Below are positions 29,677 through 33,888 of a DNA stretch of 33,888 nucleotides, in pieces. Made by a program: the position numbers and the translations under genes. This DNA comes from Parabacteroides sp. (lineage in GTDB: Bacteria; Bacteroidota; Bacteroidia; Bacteroidales; Tannerellaceae), in assembly GCA_021204335.1 (NCBI GenBank), contig JAJPZM010000066.1, forward strand, positions 1 to 33,888, given 5' to 3'. How positions within the stretch are numbered: position 1 is the stretch's first letter; every line of letters begins with the position of its first letter. The notes beneath the pieces were generated by a model. That model worked only from the letters and a program-made list of their open reading frames with translations. It searched no databases and was not told the origin of the DNA.

Positions 29677-31149
29677 ATGAAATCAAGAAATAAAATAACA
29701 GTCTGCCTGTTTTCCTTATGCGGGCTATTGTCGCTACAGGGATGCGAAGGTATCCTGGAGGAACCTGTAAAATCGCAATTTACGGGAAGTACTTTATTGG
29801 CAACGAAATCGGGTATCGAGTCTGTGTTGGTGGATGCTTACGCTAAAGACGGTGGAATCAGAGATGTGATAAAAAGAGGTGAAATGACTACTGATATCAT
29901 GTGGCAAACAGGTGGAGGTGAGAATGGAACAGCCGTACCATTGATTAATTTCCGTTGGGATTCATCCAGCACTCTGGAGGCTTTCAACTGGATGAATCAT
30001 TGGGAAGAGATCAGGAACGCAAATATTGTACTTGCAAATACACCTAATGCGTCTGGATTTAATAGTGAAGCTGAACGGACCGGCTTACTTGCTGAGGCAC
30101 GATTTATCAGAATATGGGCTTATTATCAACTGTGGGATCAATTCGGTCCTGCTCCTCTTCGGAAAAGTTTGGATGACCCTCTCGAGTTGCCACGTGCAAC
30201 AGATGAAGAATTTAAAGAATTTATGGAATCGGAATTGAAAGCCATTATTCCAGATCTTTATGAAACAGGAAAGCAACCGGCTTATGGACGTGCTCATAGA
30301 GGGGCCGCTCAAACACTACTTTGTGTCTGGTATTTGAATACGCATCAATGGCAAAATTGTGTAGATATGACTCAGGAGATTATATCTAGCAATAAGTTTG
30401 CTTTATGCCCTGATTACAATAAGATGTTTGCCTTGGAAAATGAGAAAAATGAAGAATTTATCTGGGTAAAGACTTATTTGGCAAATAGCGGTCAGACAAA
30501 TAATATTCTGGCAACAAATCTGCCTTGGGATTTTTACAAGGGACTTGATGGTGGTATAGAAGGTGTCATTAATGAGAAATGGTCAAACTTTGCCTCTCAA
30601 TATCGTTTTTATGATGATTTTTATTATAGCTTTGCTCTTGAAGATCAACGTAGAGGACGTATATTGACCAAGTATGAAGATTCGAAAGGTAAAGTAGTAG
30701 ACCTTCTTGTCGATTATGAAGATGCTACTCGTGGAATGAAGTATCCGCCGGATCCGAATGCGTCGGCCAATAATCATGGTAACGACTTCCCGTTTTTTAG
30801 GTATGCAGTTGTTTTATTGTCCAGAGCTGAGGCTTTGAACGAATTGAATGGTCCTAATCAGGAATCTGTGGATTTGGTAAATCAGATAAGAAACAGGGCA
30901 GGTTTGGGTAGTGTCAATCTTTCTGATTTTCCTTCTAAAGAAGCACTGTTGGAACAGATCTTGAATGAAAGAAAATTAGAGTTCTGGAACGAAGGAAAGC
31001 GTAGAAGAGATTTGATCCGTACAAATCGGTTTATCAAATGTGCTCACGATCGTGGTATTACCAATGCTAAAGATACCCATGTGTATTTTCCTATTCCTCA
31101 ATCGGCGATAGATGCTAATCCATTGCTAAAACAGAATGATGGATATTAA
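29677..31149 (+). CDS. SusD/RagB-family glycan-binding lipoprotein
   Basis: The frame is intact at 490 residues. The signal ends in a lipobox (CGLLSLQGCEG). SusD features include RNANIVLANTP, the helix ARFIRIWAYYQLWDQFG, RGAAQTLLCVWYL, FRYAVVLLSRAEALNEL and NERKLEFWNEGKRRRDLIR. The C-terminus VYFPIPQSAIDANPLLKQNDGY is typical. It is 25 bp after SusC and 14 bp before the sulfatase, so one transcript is likely. It would bind the glycan imported by the SusC partner. Confidence 0.95.
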   Translation: MKSRNKITVCLFSLCGLLSLQGCEGILEEPVKSQFTGSTLLATKSGIESVLVDAYAKDGGIRDVIKRGEMTTDIMWQTGGGENGTAVPLINFRWDSSSTLEAFNWMNHWEEIRNANIVLANTPNASGFNSEAERTGLLAEARFIRIWAYYQLWDQFGPAPLRKSLDDPLELPRATDEEFKEFMESELKAIIPDLYETGKQPAYGRAHRGAAQTLLCVWYLNTHQWQNCVDMTQEIISSNKFALCPDYNKMFALENEKNEEFIWVKTYLANSGQTNNILATNLPWDFYKGLDGGIEGVINEKWSNFASQYRFYDDFYYSFALEDQRRGRILTKYEDSKGKVVDLLVDYEDATRGMKYPPDPNASANNHGNDFPFFRYAVVLLSRAEALNELNGPNQESVDLVNQIRNRAGLGSVNLSDFPSKEALLEQILNERKLEFWNEGKRRRDLIRTNRFIKCAHDRGITNAKDTHVYFPIPQSAIDANPLLKQNDGY

Positions 31150-31163
31150 AATTTATTATTACC

Positions 31164-32520
31164 ATGAATAAAGCAATATTACTATTAACAGCCTGCACCG
31201 GTTTAGTCCATACAATGGATATGATCGCTCAGAAACAAAGGCCCAATATCGTTATTATCTATACCGACGATATGGGAATAGGCGATTTGTCGTGCTACAA
31301 CAGCGGGTGGGTGGCTACCCCTAACATCGACAAACTGGCTTCGCAAGGCTTGAAGTTTAATCATTATTATACCTCATCTCCGGTAAGCTCCCCCTCGCGG
31401 GTGGGGCTTACTACCGGAATGTTTCCGACGGAGTGGGGCATTAACACCTTCCTGCACGAACGGAAAGGCAATGCCGATTGCGAGCAATGCGACTATCTGG
31501 ACAGCGATGCGCCTACAATGGCCAAATCGCTGAAAGCCGCCGGTTACGCAACCGCTCATATCGGGAAGTGGCACATGGGTGGTGGACGCGATGTAGGCGA
31601 TGCGCCTCAGATACCGAAATATGGTTTCGATGAATATGTGACGACTTATGAAGGCCCCGATCCCGATCCGCTGATTACGGCATCCAACTGGATATGGAGT
31701 GAAAAAGATAGCATCCAACGCTGGGATCGCACGGCTTACTTTGTAGACAAGACATTGGATTATCTGAGCCGTCACAAAGATAAACCTTGCTTCGTTAATC
31801 TCTGGCCGGACGATATGCACGATCCCTGGATCCCGTCATCCGGTTTCTATCCGTTCTCTGAAACCTGGTTGACCCGCAACAACTTCGTGGCTGTGCTCAC
31901 CCAGTATGATAAACAGATCGGACGTTTGATGGAAGGCCTCGGGCGCTTAGGGATACTTGAAAACACATTGGTTATCTTCACCAGTGATAACGACGCATTG
32001 CCGACCTTCGACAACGCACGTACCAACGGTCTTCGCGGCTCGAAGAACAGTATCTACGAAGGTGGCGTCAATATGCCTTTTATCGTCAGCTGGCCGGGAA
32101 CCATCAAAGCCGGAGAAACGGACAACGAGAGTGTAATCAATGCTGTCGACCTTTATCCCTCTTTATGTCGTATCGCAGGAGCCAAACTGATCGACGGCTT
32201 CGAGTATAGCGGCGAAGACATGAGTCAGGCATTGCTGGGAATAAAGACTCAGAAACGTACCAAAGATATGATGTGGGACTTCGGGCGCAACAAATATTCA
32301 ATAAACCCCAGAAAAAGCAACGCAGTCCGCATTTGGGTATCCGGCGGGATAATTGGAAGTTATTGGTCGACTCGGACGGAAAGAATATCGAATTCTACGA
32401 CATGGTAAAAGACCCGCACGAAACGACAGACCTCTCGGCCCGCCATCCCGAACTCTGTTCGGAACTGAGCAAAAGGTGATCGACTGGTATTTTACCAAAA
32501 GGAAAGTGAGTACGAAGTAA
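31164..32520 (+). CDS. S1-family sulfatase, Ser-type (two frameshifts near the 3' end)
   Basis: The metal-binding N-terminus is RPNIVIIYTDDMGIGDLS. The formylglycine motif is S75-S-P-S-R79 followed by VGLTTG, so the modified residue is Ser and needs the anaerobic sulfatase-maturating enzyme. HIGKWHMGGG and IFTSDNDALPTFDNARTNGLRGSKNSIYEGG complete the active site. Near the end the frame changes at 32297-32298 (one T short; NKYFNKPQKKQRSPHLGIRRDNWKL fits) and at 32470 (one C short; LSQKVIDWYFTKRKVSTK). The repaired stop is TAA 32518-32520, giving about 453 residues. It removes sulfate from the glycan of this PUL; the substrate is not predictable here. Confidence 0.9.
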
Positions 32521-32581
32521 ACCTGTATTAATATTGCTTAGTGAATAATATCTTTAGCGGTATAAGTATCAAAACATACGA

Positions 32582-32617
32582 TATAGCATCCGGCAGGTAA
32601 CTGCCGGTTATGCTATA
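32582..32617. repeat. Strong interrupted palindrome (hairpin)
   Basis: TATAGCAT then CCGGCAG, a GTAA loop, CTGCCGG, a TT bulge and ATGCTATA: 15 pairs in two perfect segments around a 4-base loop. No T-run follows, so it is not a standard terminator, although it lies 62 bp after the sulfatase stop. It could be a REP-like palindrome or a transcript-end stabiliser. Confidence 0.75.
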
Positions 32618-32651
32618 AGCTACAAGTTAGCACGCAATAGAGAAGAATCCG

Positions 32652-32719
32652 AAACAATAGTGCCATACCTGCCGGCATGAGTGTCCTGGATGACCAAAAC
32701 AATAGTGCTACCACCTGCC
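32652..32719. repeat. Imperfect direct repeat pair
   Basis: AAACAATAGTGCCATACCTGCC (32652-32673, quoted in part elsewhere) recurs with small changes at 32697-32719 (AAACAATAGTGCTACC then ACCTGCC). The spacing is about 45 bp. No coding sense is seen. Confidence 0.55.
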
Positions 32720-32881
32720 AAACCGGCTAAAAACAGTTTCCCACAAAGCAATTCCAACTTTAGGTGTCAGCCGTCACTACCTCCAGCTAGCTGAGATATA
32801 GCAAATTATACTGAAAGGAGAATTGTTTTGGCTTTTTTTAAGAAAAACACGACAGAGTGTCCTAAACGACCATCCATAAAG

Positions 32882-32941
32882 AAACGGACAGGCATCGAAA
32901 GGCAAACGGATAGGCATCGGATAACAAACGGACAGGCACCC
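32882..32941. repeat. 22-bp tandem repeat, three imperfect copies
   Basis: Units start at 32882, 32904 and 32926, each beginning AAACGGA(C/T)AGGCA. The first two are complete and the third diverges after 16 bases. A period of 22 is not a multiple of three, so it is not a protein repeat. Confidence 0.8.
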
Positions 32942-33211
32942 ATTTTTAAAGGTCTGGTGTTTTGAAATGTTAAGTCCTTAGTTTTGATTTCAAAATAAAG
33001 GACTTCTGAGTTTAAAAGATTGGTATTTTTTCGGTTGATCAGCATAGCCTGGCTGAAACCAACAGGGTTCAGCGTATCTGTCTATTCTTTAGTTTGTTAC
33101 AAGACAAATGAAACGTGAAGGCAAGATGTTGAAGTGACATTGAGAGAGCCGGTTTGTCAAGCTCGAATGGCTAAAACCAATCCGGGGAAGCAATCAAATC
33201 TAATTATTCCC

Positions 33212-33219
33212 TATCTTTG
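33212..33219 (+). promoter_or_regulatory. Bacteroidetes -7 box for the exonuclease gene
   Basis: TATCTTTG fits TAnnTTTG and lies 27 bp ahead of ATG 33247. No convincing TTTG -33 box is seen at the right distance. Confidence 0.5.
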
Positions 33220-33246
33220 TGAAGTTGTAATACAGAGAAACGCTTT

Positions 33247-33774
33247 ATGGAACGCTTTGCCGCAATCGATTTTGAAACAGCCAATGGGAAACGCAGCAGT
33301 GTATGCAGTGTAGGTGTCGTGGTTGTTGAAGACAATAAGGTAATCGACCAGGTATATAGCCTGATACGCCCTTATCCCAACTATTATACCCAATGGACGA
33401 CAGCCGTTCATGGACTTACGCCTGCCGATACCAACGATGCACCCGACTTTGAAGAAGTCTGGGCGGTAATCGACCCGAAGATCAAGGATCTGCCTTTGGT
33501 GGCTCATAACAGCCCTTTCGATGAGGGATGCCTGAAAGCGGTTTTCCAGACTTACGAACTAGCCTATCCCAAATACCAGTTCTATTGCACCTGCCGCCTG
33601 TCGCGGAAGATGTATCCTTTCCTGGTCAACCACCAGTTGCATACGGTGGCGGCCCATTGCGGTTACGACCTGACCAACCATCACCATGCGATGGCCGATG
33701 CATACGCCTGTGCGCATATCGCGGTCACAATGATGCGCGAGAAAGGAGTCAATACTTTACAGGAATTATTATAA
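33247..33774 (+). CDS. DnaQ-like 3'-5' exonuclease (DEDDh)
   Basis: The frame is intact at 175 residues. Exonuclease motif I is AAIDFETANG (Asp, Glu). Motif II is in VAHNSPFDEGCLKAVF (Asp). Motif III is NHHHAMADAYACAHI, with the His and Asp of the DEDDh type. There is no polymerase or BRCT domain, so this is a stand-alone proofreading or repair-type nuclease, as in the short DnaQ/Exo-T group. It has its own promoter and terminators and is not linked to the PUL genes. Confidence 0.92.
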   Translation: MERFAAIDFETANGKRSSVCSVGVVVVEDNKVIDQVYSLIRPYPNYYTQWTTAVHGLTPADTNDAPDFEEVWAVIDPKIKDLPLVAHNSPFDEGCLKAVFQTYELAYPKYQFYCTCRLSRKMYPFLVNHQLHTVAAHCGYDLTNHHHAMADAYACAHIAVTMMREKGVNTLQELL

Positions 33775-33780
33775 CGGTTT

Positions 33781-33828
33781 TTCATTTACACCTAGGTCTA
33801 ATTTGATTTAGAGGTAGGTGTAAATGAA
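33781..33828. repeat. 14-bp perfect inverted repeat after the exonuclease gene
   Basis: TTCATTTACACCTA (33781-33794) and TAGGTGTAAATGAA (33815-33828) are perfect complements around a 20-base spacer, 7 bp after the stop. No clear T-run follows; it may act together with the next hairpin. Confidence 0.7.
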
Positions 33829-33835
33829 TTTAGAA

Positions 33836-33866
33836 GGGGCTGTCCAAAAAGTGGATAGCCCCTTTA
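33836..33866 (+). terminator. Intrinsic terminator
   Basis: GGGGCTGTCC (33836-33845) pairs with GGATAGCCCC (33853-33862) with one G:T pair and a short A-rich loop, followed by TTTA. It ends the exonuclease transcript. Confidence 0.75.
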
Positions 33867-33888
33867 GTTATTGTTTATTTCGGTAAAA

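Larger units (their letters stand above)
32521..33246. other. Gene-free stretch with hairpin and repeats
   Basis: I see no credible gene in this 726-bp stretch. The minus-strand ORF at 32806-33045 covers the tandem repeat and has no family features. The stretch holds a strong hairpin, an imperfect pair of direct repeats, a 22-bp tandem repeat and the promoter box of the exonuclease gene. Confidence 0.65.

Noticed and set aside
32882-32941. CRISPR array
   Set aside because: The three 22-bp units are directly adjacent with no spacers, and no cas genes are present.
32806-33045. 79-residue minus-strand ORF
   Set aside because: It lies over the 22-bp tandem repeat, the repeat period breaks the reading frame, and no ribosome site or family motif is seen.
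1-33888. tRNA, rRNA, insertion sequences or integrases
   Set aside because: I found no cloverleaf, rRNA segment, transposase or recombinase signature on either strand.

Overview
This window is from a member of the Bacteroidales, most likely Parabacteroides or a close Tannerellaceae relative. The evidence is the repeated ECF-sigma / FecR / SusC / SusD modules, the Bacteroidetes-type -7 boxes (TAnnTTTG) ahead of several genes, type IX secretion C-terminal domains, a Ser-type sulfatase and the moderate A+T content. The genus is an inference from gene content.

Layout. (1) 1-247: 3' end of an unrecognised plus-strand gene, then a terminator. (2) 247-1928, minus strand: an ECF sigma factor and its FecR anti-sigma factor. 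(3) 2204-14674, minus strand: a polysaccharide utilisation locus (PUL) read right to left as SusC, SusD, a lipoprotein with a GH27/GH36-like barrel, GH43, GH2 beta-galactosidase and GH31. A further FecR (14836-15813) lies just upstream of this SusC. (4) 16090-24306, plus strand: a tricorn-like S41 protease, then a run of envelope proteins: a TlpA-type thioredoxin, a DUF6029-like barrel, an Omp28-like lipoprotein with CVNC, and two type IX secretion cargo-like proteins, one with CGYC. (5) 24436-32520, plus strand: a second PUL made of ECF sigma, FecR, SusC with an STN domain, SusD and a sulfatase. (6) 32521-33246: a gene-free stretch with a strong hairpin and a 22-bp tandem repeat. (7) 33247-33774: a DnaQ-like exonuclease followed by two hairpins.

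How the genes work together. In both PULs a SusC/SusD pair imports glycan fragments. FecR and the ECF sigma factor would sense import through the STN domain of SusC and switch on the operon. In the first PUL the GH2, GH43, GH31 and GH27/36-like enzymes would trim a galactose- and pentose-containing glycan. The second PUL carries only a sulfatase, which points to a sulfated glycan.

The most striking property of the window is that most of its long genes are interrupted. I count 13 in-frame nonsense codons. Every one is a single C:G-to-T:A transition away from a plausible Gln or Trp codon. I also count about 18 single-base length changes, nearly all in short homopolymers. This looks more like consensus error in a long-read assembly than natural decay, but it cannot be settled from the sequence. 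Coordinates given for interrupted genes span the whole reconstructed gene.

The best candidates for unusual biology are: a ~75-100 bp leader element present in inverted orientation at the two ends of the 12.6-kb first PUL; a possible antisense RNA opposite the leader of the second SusC; and the thiol-redox / type IX secretion cluster.
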